Source: Nocardia jinanensis (GTDB lineage Bacteria; Actinomycetota; Actinomycetes; Mycobacteriales; Mycobacteriaceae). From it: a DNA stretch of 64,000 nt. Of the stretch, positions 28,124 to 34,899 are shown in pieces (positions within the stretch are counted from its first letter, which is position 1; every line of letters begins with the position of its first letter). The stretch spans positions 62,001-126,000 of the forward strand of contig NZ_BMMH01000013.1 in the NCBI RefSeq assembly GCF_014645735.1, written 5' to 3'. The notes beneath the pieces are model-generated. The model was not told where the DNA came from, did no database searches, and saw only the letters and a list, made by a program, of their open reading frames with translations. Both the position numbers and the translations under genes were made by a program.

Positions 28124-28159
28124 GGCACTCTCGAGTGTCATATGACACTCTCAAGTGTC
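28124..28159. promoter_or_regulatory. Two tandem palindromic operators between car and the TetR gene
   Basis: Two 16-bp sites: GGCACT-CTCG-AGTGTC (28124-28139, 5 of 6 symmetric) and GACACT-CTCA-AGTGTC (28144-28159, 6 of 6). Their centres are 20 bp apart, about two helical turns, so two dimers could bind on one face. They lie in the 115-bp divergent spacer and are the obvious target of the adjacent TetR protein. Confidence 0.75.
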
Positions 28160-28198
28160 GGAGCGGCGCCGCGGCGCGTCAAGGAGAGAGCGAGGAAA

Positions 28199-28813
28199 GT
28201 GACCGGTACCACTGACCAGCACAGTTCCGCTCGGCCGGGAAGGACGCGAGCCACCACCGAAGCGATCGTCGATGCCGCGCGGCACGCGATGCACGAGCAC
28301 GGCCTGGATGTCACCGTCGGCGAGATCGCGACCCTGGCCGGAGTCGGCCGCCGCACCGTGTTCCGCCACTTCACCACCCGGGAGAACCTGATCCAGGCCG
28401 CCATCGCGGCGGGCTTCGCCGACTTCTCCGGATCCCTCCCCCACTACGACGGCACCGAATGGCAGCGCTGGCTGGCCGAGCTGGTACTCCAGGTGCACCG
28501 CCGGACCACCGAGGCCGGACGGATCATCTGGCATCTGCGCACCCGCCGGCTCCCGCCCGGCCTCGCCGCGGCCCACGACGAACAGCTGCTGGCATTGCAT
28601 CAGCTGTTCACCACCATCACCGGGACGGTATGGGAGGTGGCGGGCGGCACGGGCACCCCGCCGGAACAGCTGCGCCGGACCGTCGCCGCACATCTGAGCC
28701 CGCTGTTCACCCAGGCCGTACTGCTCGATGCCGAGGGCACTCCGGAGTTCGCCGCCGATATCGCCACCACCGCCATCGTCGCGACGCTGAATCGGCTGCT
28801 CGACGTCCGGTGA
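28199..28813 (+). CDS. TetR-family transcriptional regulator
   Basis: A 204-residue repressor divergent from the carboxylic acid reductase. The HTH reads EAIVDAARHAMHEHGLDVTV then EIATLAGVGRRTVFRHFTTR, a standard TetR DNA-binding domain. The C-terminal ligand-binding helices run from about residue 65 and include WLAELVLQVHRRTTEAGRII. I chose GTG 28199, behind AGGAGAG and GAGGAA, over ATG 28142, because the latter lies within the operator. Probably a repressor released by an acid or aldehyde substrate of the reductase (inference from layout). Confidence 0.92.
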   Translation: MTGTTDQHSSARPGRTRATTEAIVDAARHAMHEHGLDVTVGEIATLAGVGRRTVFRHFTTRENLIQAAIAAGFADFSGSLPHYDGTEWQRWLAELVLQVHRRTTEAGRIIWHLRTRRLPPGLAAAHDEQLLALHQLFTTITGTVWEVAGGTGTPPEQLRRTVAAHLSPLFTQAVLLDAEGTPEFAADIATTAIVATLNRLLDVR

Positions 28814-28821
28814 AAACCCGC

Positions 28822-28844
28822 GGCCGGGATCGGGCGGCCCGGCC
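28822..28844 (+). terminator. Hairpin after TetR gene
   Basis: A 7-bp stem, GGCCGGG and CCCGGCC, with a 9-base loop directly after the TetR stop codon. Confidence 0.5.
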
Positions 28845-29413
28845 CTCACCCTAGGCGCGGGCCGCGCGGCGGTCACCGTCGTGCCGACCGGGACCAATCG
28901 GCGTCCAGGGCTCGGACAGCACGCACCGGCGGTTCGGGCGTCGCCGAGTGGATGATGAGTCGAGTTCAGAGCTTCGGTCTCGCTGACGGCGAGGTAATCC
29001 AGCTCGCCCGTATTCGCTCCGCCCCGGAACGCGGGACGGCCGCATAACTCCGCGCGACCCGTCCGTAGAACCGTAATACCCACCGTGACCACCGATTTCC
29101 ATCCCACCTACGATTTCGTACCGGTCCGCGGACGTCTCACCCGCGAATCCGACGTGCGACGGAAAGAGGCCCGGTATGACATCGATCGCGGCGTCCGCCA
29201 TTCCGGAGTCGCCGTGGACCGGCTTGTTCAGCAACGCGAGCGTCGTGGGCGGGCAGTCCTTCCGCTCGTGCTCGACGCTCGTCGAAGTCGCGGCACTCGC
29301 CGAACCCGGACCGGCCGTCGAGATCCGAGCGCAGGGGTTTCCTCCCCACCACCGCGCCCCGGTCCGACCTATCGATCAGGCGCCCAGCACCGACTATCTC
29401 CCAGGACGCCACC
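28845..29413. other. Gene-free stretch before the truncated MFS gene
   Basis: About 570 bp with several open frames on both strands but none with recognisable protein similarity, a good ribosome site and coding-like third-position use together. It borders a half-length transporter gene and looks like decayed sequence. Confidence 0.4.
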
Positions 29414-30046
29414 GTGAGCGGACCCGCCACAGCCCTCTCCGCGAGCACCGTCACTCGCCCCAACTGGGTCGTACTCGCCCTGACCTTCCTCGCTGTCGTA
29501 CTCGACAGCTACGACACCATCGCCTTGGGTCTCTCGATACCCGCGCTCTCCGAAGGATGGGGTGCCTCCGCGTCGCATTTCACCCCGGCGCTCTCGCTCA
29601 CCAGCCTCGGCGTGGCAGTGGGGCATATCGCGGTCGGCCGGTCGGCCGCTCGTTTCGGGAGCAAGCGCGTCATCCTCGCCGCCGGAGTCGTGTTCACCGT
29701 GGGCTCGTCGCTGACCGCGGGGGCGCCCTCCATCTGGAAGCTGACCGTGCTGCGCTTCGCCACCGGTCTCGGTCTCGGCGCGGTGATGCCCGCTGCCGTC
29801 GCCCACGCGACCGTCCTCAATCCCCCACGGTTGCGGCAGTCCATCGCGGTGTTCGTGACGATGGGAATCTCCCTCGGCGCGCTGCTCGCCGGCATCCTCG
29901 GCAGCCGGCTCGTCGGGGCCTACGGCTGGCAGTCGGTGTTCATCGCCGGTGCACTGGCCTCGGCCGTCCTGTTCCCGCTGCTGTGGCTGGGTCTGCCGGA
30001 TCCGACGCCGCCGACTACTTCGGTCTGCCCCGCGACCGAACAGTGA
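29414..30046 (+). pseudogene. MFS transporter, N-terminal half only
   Basis: 210 residues that match only the first half of a major facilitator of the aromatic acid:H+ symporter type. Six membrane helices are visible, with NWVVLALTFLAVVLDSYDTI in helix 1, the loop 2-3 signature GRSAARFGSKRVIL, RFATGLGLGAVMPAAVAHAT in helix 4 and MGISLGALLAGILGSRLV in helix 5. The frame then ends in GLPDPTPPTTSVCPATEQ at a stop, where the family has a cytoplasmic loop and six more helices. No second half is found in any frame downstream. A deletion, not a point mutation, is the likely cause. GTG 29414 is the start. Function is presumably lost. Confidence 0.8.
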
Positions 30047-30303
30047 TCATGGGTTCCCAGATCGAAGTCTGATGGGGCGTACCGCCGTTCCCGACGTCAG
30101 TTCCCGACGTCAGTTCTCGACCTGGATCGAGCCTGCGCCCGCACCGAAAGATCGTCCTGGGCAGCGATCGCGGCACCCATCCATCGCCGGAGGTAGGCGC
30201 GCAGTTGGTCCTGGGTGCGTGGCGCATTGCCCGGGGAGACAAAGAACGAGTGCATCGCCCGAAGGGCTCGTACAGGGCCGAGCCCTGGTGGTGCGGGCCC
30301 TCG

Positions 30304-30323
30304 GCCCGCCTGGGCAGGCGGGC
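30304..30323. repeat. Perfect 8-bp hairpin
   Basis: GCCCGCCT, GGGC, AGGCGGGC: a perfect GC-rich stem-loop in the gene-free stretch after the truncated MFS gene. Confidence 0.45.
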
Positions 30324-30378
30324 ATCACCGACCCGACATGCGGATATCCATCGAACATTTCGGACAAGACGACAACGA

Positions 30379-30408
30379 AACGTCGCCGGGCAATCGCCCG
30401 GCGACGTT
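30379..30408. terminator. 13-bp perfect hairpin, terminator candidate
   Basis: AACGTCGCCGGGC and GCCCGGCGACGTT pair perfectly around the tetraloop AATC. A-rich bases precede it and T-rich bases follow on the plus strand. It is the strongest stem-loop in this part of the window and could terminate transcripts from either side. Confidence 0.55.
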
Positions 30409-30595
30409 CGGTCGGGAAACCGGCATCCCACAAGCGCCTCTCGGCGAGTGGTCGCTCTCAGCGACGATATAGATGCGGCCCGGGGCTGTCCGGATGCCGG
30501 CAGGGTCTACAACCGAGCGGGCAGACGAACTATTCCCGCGACGCGGGCGACCGTGGCGCCGGAGCTCCCGTGCACCCGGCGGCCGGCCGGCCCGG

Positions 30596-31000
30596 CTATC
30601 CGACTCCGAAGGAGTCCGATTCGCCGTAATAGGTCGAGGACTTCTCGACGCTCCCGCCGTCGCTGTCGCGCGCTTTGATACCCACCGTGACCACGACCCG
30701 GTCACCGTGGTCACCGGCGCCGAGATCGGTGGCGACGGAGCGGATCGCGGGCCCCCCGGCACAGGTCAGGTCGGTGACGGCGCCCTTCCCTACCCGGCTG
30801 GTGGTGGCGTTGGTGAGGTCGACAGTGATGGCCGCTGTCGCGCCGCTGGGGCAGTCGTAGGCGACGATCACCGAATGGTCGGCATGAACCACCTTGAATA
30901 CGCCGACATTGGCATCTATCCGCTGCTGTCCGGCGTGCGCGACCGACGCCGGCGCCGCTACCGCGGCCGCCAATGCGAACGCCGTGGAAATCTTCCTCAC
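30596..31000 (-). CDS. Small secreted protein
   Basis: A 134-residue protein with a clear signal peptide: MRKISTAFALAAAVAAPASV then AHA, with cleavage likely after AHA near residue 23. The mature part of about 110 residues is a predicted beta-rich domain (FKVVHADHSVIVAYDCPSGA, VVVTVGIKARDSDG) with two cysteines (DCPSG and LTCAGG) likely to form a disulfide. GTG 31000 follows GAGGGAGCG. I do not recognise the family; similar small exported proteins are common in Nocardia. The neighbours give no functional hint. Confidence 0.75.
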   Translation of the reverse strand: MRKISTAFALAAAVAAPASVAHAGQQRIDANVGVFKVVHADHSVIVAYDCPSGATAAITVDLTNATTSRVGKGAVTDLTCAGGPAIRSVATDLGAGDHGDRVVVTVGIKARDSDGGSVEKSSTYYGESDSFGVG

Positions 31001-31117
31001 GAACCGCTCCCTCTCTCGGTGACACCGATGATTCGTACGGAAGTGTTATAGCAATAGCCGATCAATTTTCGGGACAAGGAGTTCCGGGGCGTTGCCCCCG
31101 GGCGTGGCCTCGGAGCA

Positions 31118-31474
31118 TCACCCCGGTGCCGAGCCGGTCATTCGAATCTCCCCCGGTTCGAGCGGCGGCGGGGGCGGCACATCGACCCCCAGATCCAGCA
31201 GCGAAGACCGGACCACGATGTCCCAGCTGGCGTGCTGGGGCGCGGCGAGCCGGCAGCGCCGTTCCGCATCGGCGACCAACCGACGATGCGCTTCCAATTC
31301 GGCCGTCATCGCGGCGAGCTGCCGCGACAGCGGTTCGACCATCTGGGCGGCCGCCCGGGTCAGTACCGCCACAGCATCGGCACGGCGTTTGCGTCTGTTG
31401 AAGATCCCCGCCACGAAAACCCCACCGATGCCGGTGACCAGGCCACCGAGGACAGATGCCACTTCGCCGATCAT
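31118..31474 (-). CDS. Holin-like/phage lysis-associated membrane protein
   Basis: A 118-residue protein with one N-terminal hydrophobic segment (EVASVLGGLVTGIGGVFVAG, residues 3-22), a basic stop-transfer cluster NRRKRR, and then a predicted coiled coil to about residue 80 (TRAAAQMVEPLSRQLAAMTA). The C-terminus is Pro-rich. It sits 39 bp downstream of the endolysin gene, the usual place for a holin or lysis-accessory gene in actinophages. One membrane segment with a cytoplasmic coiled coil is atypical for classical holins, so the role is inferred from position. Confidence 0.55.
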   Translation of the reverse strand: MIGEVASVLGGLVTGIGGVFVAGIFNRRKRRADAVAVLTRAAAQMVEPLSRQLAAMTAELEAHRRLVADAERRCRLAAPQHASWDIVVRSSLLDLGVDVPPPPPLEPGEIRMTGSAPG

Positions 31475-31513
31475 GCTGTCCTCCCTACTGCGGCAGGCTC
31501 GTCGCACCCTTCC

Positions 31514-32317
31514 TCAGGCGCGCTCGTCGGTAGCGGGGTCACGGAATCCGGGGATCTTCAGCGCCGCGCCGATCACACCGAGCGCTTCGGCGGTCGTACG
31601 GTCGCCCAGGAAATCCCAGCCGGGGAAATCCGCCCCGCGGGCGGTTCCGGCGCCGGAGAGCTGGTCCAAGGCCAGCCCGACATGTTTGTCCAGATAATGC
31701 AGCAGCGTCCCGACCGTGACCTGCTCACCGTGATAATTGGTGATCTTTTCTTCCAAGAACGCCATATCGCCACCTCTTCCGTCTAGAAGTGCCTGGACGT
31801 CCCGGCGGAAGGCGTTCATATCTATCCCCGCCGGGTCGATCTTTCCTTCACTGGAGTATTCGCGGTGCGCGACGCAATCGCCCGCGCCGCGACCGATACG
31901 CCGCAGCAGCGCGGCGCACCCTCGCTTGTAGGCATCGAGCTGGGCGGGAGTCCAATCCCACGGCGGCGTGCCACGCGATACGGCTTCGATACCGATGGTG
32001 TGATAGTTCGCGTTGTCGGTCGGCCAGCCGGGCCAGCTACCGCGCCCGGCGTGCCAGCAGACACCGACGGCGATCACCCGGTAGGTGCCGTCTTTTTCCA
32101 GCACCAGTTGCGCCAGCGGACCCGGCAGTCCGGCGCGGCCGTCCTGGACGACACGCCAGTCGTTCGGACCGCCCCCGGCCGTGTGATGACACAGCACTCC
32201 ACGAATATCGAGAAAATCGCCGTGCCCGCGTTCGCGCCAGCCTTCGTGTTCGATCACCGCCAGACCGGCGCCGCGCAGCACATCGGCCAGCCATACCGGA
32301 TCTCCGTTCCAGCCCAT
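31514..32317 (-). CDS. Phage-type endolysin, N-acetylmuramoyl-L-alanine amidase
   Basis: A 267-residue peptidoglycan hydrolase with an N-terminal amidase_2/PGRP-like zinc domain. Metal and catalytic residues are visible as His44/45 in VLCHHTAGG, His104 in ANYHTIGIEA, His149 in CVAHREYS and Lys157/Asp159 in GKIDP. The C-terminal part from about residue 185 (NYHGEQVTVGTLLHYLDKHV) is a short region often found in actinophage lysins. There is no signal peptide, as expected for a phage lysin that relies on a holin. ATG 32317 follows AGGAGG. It forms a pair with the membrane protein downstream and is divergent from an XRE regulator. No phage structural genes are present, so this is a remnant or a domesticated lysis cassette. 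Confidence 0.88.
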   Translation of the reverse strand: MGWNGDPVWLADVLRGAGLAVIEHEGWRERGHGDFLDIRGVLCHHTAGGGPNDWRVVQDGRAGLPGPLAQLVLEKDGTYRVIAVGVCWHAGRGSWPGWPTDNANYHTIGIEAVSRGTPPWDWTPAQLDAYKRGCAALLRRIGRGAGDCVAHREYSSEGKIDPAGIDMNAFRRDVQALLDGRGGDMAFLEEKITNYHGEQVTVGTLLHYLDKHVGLALDQLSGAGTARGADFPGWDFLGDRTTAEALGVIGAALKIPGFRDPATDERA

Positions 32318-32446
32318 CGGGTCCTCCTGTCCCCGTACCGATCGCCGACGCCCCGGACTATGGCCCGCGCGCCGGAATCACACAGCCGGAGCTTTGGGGC
32401 GTGAACTGCGGTGATAGTCATCCGCTCTACCCCACCGTAGTCCTAA

Positions 32447-32485
32447 TTTGGTCCCTTTACAACCTCTTTTGGTCTCTAAAGGACC
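32447..32485. promoter_or_regulatory. Repeated TTTGGTC sites between endolysin and XRE genes
   Basis: TTTGGTCCCT at 32447-32456 and TTTGGTCTCT at 32468-32477 are direct repeats 21 bp apart (two helical turns), followed by AAAGGACC at 32478-32485, which is inverted to the first. The patch is notably AT-rich for this genome. It is a phage-operator-like arrangement for the adjacent XRE protein. Confidence 0.55.
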
Positions 32486-32568
32486 CCGTTTAGTCAGTGC
32501 ACGGCCGGTAGCGACCAAGCCGACGCGAAACTATCGGGCACTTGATTCAGAACCTGCCCGATCCCAGA

Positions 32569-32853
32569 ATGGTCGACATGAATGCGACGCCCGCGGAGTC
32601 GGAGGAAGCGACCACCGAGGAGGCACGACTGGACGCGGCGTTGGGCGCGGAAGTGCGCGCCATGCGGGCGCGGCGCGGCTGGAGCCAGGAAGTCCTGGCC
32701 GAGAAGACCGGCTACAACAAAAAGACCATCCTCCGGCTCGAGCGCGGAGAGCGGGCGATGACGATGGCGCAGATGTACAAGATCTGCCGGGCGTTCGGTA
32801 TCCGGCCGAGTGAACTAGTCGGCGCCGCGGAGAAAGAAATCGGCATCCAGTAA
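32569..32853 (+). CDS. XRE-family helix-turn-helix regulator
   Basis: A 94-residue Cro/CI-type regulator. The HTH covers about residues 25-80: LGAEVRAMRARRGWSQEVLA then EKTGYNKKTILRLERGERAM, with the classic Q-x-x-L-A and recognition helix. The start is taken at ATG 32569; ATG 32578 is possible too, and a TTG at 32542 less so. It diverges from the lysis genes across an AT-rich spacer with repeated sites, which suggests it once was, or still is, the repressor of that cassette. The C-terminal codons overlap the antisense end of the next small frame. Confidence 0.88.
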   Translation: MVDMNATPAESEEATTEEARLDAALGAEVRAMRARRGWSQEVLAEKTGYNKKTILRLERGERAMTMAQMYKICRAFGIRPSELVGAAEKEIGIQ

Positions 32854-32979
32854 CGGGGACGGGTCGATACCGCGCCGACGCGCCTCGACGACGAACGCCG
32901 ATACGGTCCGCGTGGTGCGATCATCGTCCAGGTAATCCGCCATCGTCACGGTGGGGCGGTCCGGAGCTTCGTTGCCCAT
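32815..32979 (-). CDS. Possible 54-residue hypothetical protein
   Basis: ATG 32979 opens MGNEAPDRPTVTMADYLDDD and ends ...GIDPSPLLDADFFLRGAD. Composition is gene-like (acidic, ordinary codon use) but I know no family, and its last 39 bp overlap the XRE gene antisense. A longer in-frame upstream extension exists but looks non-coding. Listed as tentative. Confidence 0.3.
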   Translation of the reverse strand: MGNEAPDRPTVTMADYLDDDRTTRTVSAFVVEARRRGIDPSPLLDADFFLRGAD

Positions 32980-33967
32980 GGGCGTTTCCAGTTCTGCCCG
33001 ATCCACGCTCGCGAGGTGTTCCCGCATCCCCGCGGAGCCCGACAGTTCCAACTCGACCCGCGCGGGCCGACATGGTGCAGCTGGGCGAATTCGCCGTGCC
33101 GGATCAGCGGAAACGTCTGCGGAAGTGGGGAGTCGACGCGGCACACTTCCCTCGTCCGCTGTATCCGTGGCCGACCCGATCGCGTGAACCCCGCACTCTC
33201 GGAACAATCTCGATATTCATACCGACACCTTCCAGCTACCCGACCCCTGCCTCGGGCTCGTAGCCGGAGCCCGATGCCGAGTGTAATTATTTTCGCGCTC
33301 CGCGCCTAGGTCCCGAAGGATCCGAAGGCCAACGCGTTTCATGTTCGGGAAGCCGCGATACCCACGAACCGGCCTGGTCACACGGGTTGTCACCATCCGA
33401 GATCGGATCACGGGTACGGGGTCGGCAACCGGCGTGTGCCCCCGGCCGGATCCGCAGCAACCATCCGACGCGCGGTGAGCCGGCCCGCCGAACAGCCGGT
33501 CGCGCAACGACAGTCGGATGCACCTCCGGCCGGGCACGGAGGGCACGCCGGTCCCCGGCCGCGGGCGCAATGATCGAGAACGCCGGGCGCCCGGGACGGG
33601 CCGGAGGGCCGGGAGAACAAGTGCGGCCACCCTGCCGACCGGCGCAGTGAATGCGGCGGCGGCAAAGGCCGCGTTACCACCAGCGCATCCGGAGTCTCGA
33701 CCACTGCGCCGCGAGTTCAGGGCTGCCCGGGTGAGCCGGAGTACTCCCATCGCATCCGGCCGGGTGCCGCGCGCTCAACAGGATGCCTCCGGGCGCGAAG
33801 TGGACTGCCCATGCGGCCGCCCGCGTGTTTCGCCGTCCCGGGTGAGCGGCTTCGGCGCCCACCCGCGCGTTTCGTATGCACCGGGTCGCGCGGCCCCGAA
33901 AGCATTGTCCGTATCCGGGTGGAGAATTCGCCGGACGAGCGGATCACACGAGCGATCGTGTTCGGCG
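32980..33967. other. Nearly 1 kb without a supportable gene
   Basis: Long open frames exist on both strands, as expected from the GC content, but all are Arg/Pro/Gly-rich, lack recognisable motifs and lack good ribosome sites. It lies between the phage-derived cassette and the deazaflavin reductase and is probably decayed accessory DNA. Confidence 0.45.
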
Positions 33968-34435
33968 CTACCCCGGCTCCAGCACGACCACCGGCGTGTC
34001 ATGCGAGCGCAGGGCCGTATTCCGTTCGAAATCAGCACCACCCCAGCCCTTGTAGAACGGAAACTCCGCCCACAGGCGCTCGCGTTCGCCACCGGTGGCT
34101 TCCCGGCCGCGCAGCCGGACCACACCGTCGACGGTATCGGCCTCGACAGACGGGGATGCCTGCAGGTTCAGCCACCAAGCGGGCGATGGATCGGCCCAGC
34201 CGTTCATAGCCAGGGTCACGTAATTGCCGCCGTCCCGGAAATAGCCGAGAATGACCGCGCGCTCCCGTCCCGTCCGCCGCCCACGCGTCCGCAAGCGCAA
34301 CATTCCCATGCGGCCGTGGTACTCGGGGCGCACCAGTCCCCGTTTGGTGGTGCGATAGAAAAGGCGGTGGCCCGCCCAGAAGGACTCGACGAACCAGCGC
34401 GGGGGAACGAAGGGCTTCTTCGACCGACCGGACAT
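33968..34435 (-). CDS. F420/deazaflavin-dependent nitroreductase-family oxidoreductase (DDN-like)
   Basis: A 155-residue split-barrel protein of the DDN/nitroreductase family typical of Mycobacteriales, whose members use reduced F420 to reduce quinones or nitro compounds. Family text includes LRTRGRRTGRERAVILGYFR, YVTLAMNGWADPSPAWWLNL (the cofactor-site stretch) and the C-terminal RLWAEFPFYKGWGGADFERN. The N-terminal segment PPRWFVESFWAGHRLFYRTT fits the usual membrane-touching helix. ATG 34435 is chosen because the family similarity begins at once. It stands alone, with no operon partner. Confidence 0.9.
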   Translation of the reverse strand: MSGRSKKPFVPPRWFVESFWAGHRLFYRTTKRGLVRPEYHGRMGMLRLRTRGRRTGRERAVILGYFRDGGNYVTLAMNGWADPSPAWWLNLQASPSVEADTVDGVVRLRGREATGGERERLWAEFPFYKGWGGADFERNTALRSHDTPVVVLEPG

Positions 34436-34899
34436 ATTCTCTCGCTCTCGGGCCGGGGCCCGGCCGGCGACAGCCCGGCAGCACCGTGGGCTCAGACTAA
34501 CCCGACGGCGCCGGCAGGGTAAAGACTCAGCCCGGCCCGGCACCGCCCCACCGGCGATAACCGGCATCCGGGTCGAGGCGGGCAGCGACGCAGACCGGTC
34601 AGGACAGGACCGACCGTCATTCGCCCTTTGGACGAACCCCCCGGTAATCGGTGGCGTAGACCCACGCAGCCGAACGGAGGAGCACTACTGGATGAATCAC
34701 CCGGCGCGGCCCGGAATGGTGTTCACCGCCGAATTTCTCGGCACTTCCCGGTGGATTCCCCTCACGCTTCGTCGAATACCGTCGGATTTTCGTGCCGTTA
34801 TGCATTCGTCGTTTGCTATTCGGCCGGTGGTCAACCCCGGCAAGGACTCTGGACAGTAGCGGGCCGCGAAACGAAACGCCCAGGGCGATCGGAGCTCAT
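34436..34899. other. Leader region before the ATPase-nuclease gene
   Basis: No gene supported in these 464 bp. A relatively AT-rich stretch at about 34720-34830 precedes the ATPase-nuclease gene and is the likely promoter area. No inverted repeat long enough to call was seen. Confidence 0.4.

Larger units (their letters stand above)
30047..30595. other. Hairpin-rich region without genes
   Basis: No supportable gene. It contains a 13-bp direct repeat (GTTCCCGACGTCA twice in tandem near 30087-30112) and strong hairpins at 30304-30323 and 30379-30408. Its position between a half transporter and a small secreted-protein gene suggests deletion scars or a structured RNA; the sequence alone does not decide. 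Confidence 0.4.

Noticed and set aside
28084..28141. ATG 28141 as the carboxylic acid reductase start
   Set aside because: It lies inside the TetR operator, and the encoded N-terminus is unlike the family, whereas ATG 28083 gives the expected sequence apart from one missing base.
30379..30408. CRISPR-like repeat
   Set aside because: The stem occurs once, with no spaced copies; it is a hairpin, not an array. No CRISPR array was seen anywhere in the window.
33518..34522. A 334-codon plus-strand frame across the gene-poor region and the deazaflavin reductase
   Set aside because: Arg/Pro/Gly-rich, no family similarity, and antisense to a clear reductase gene.
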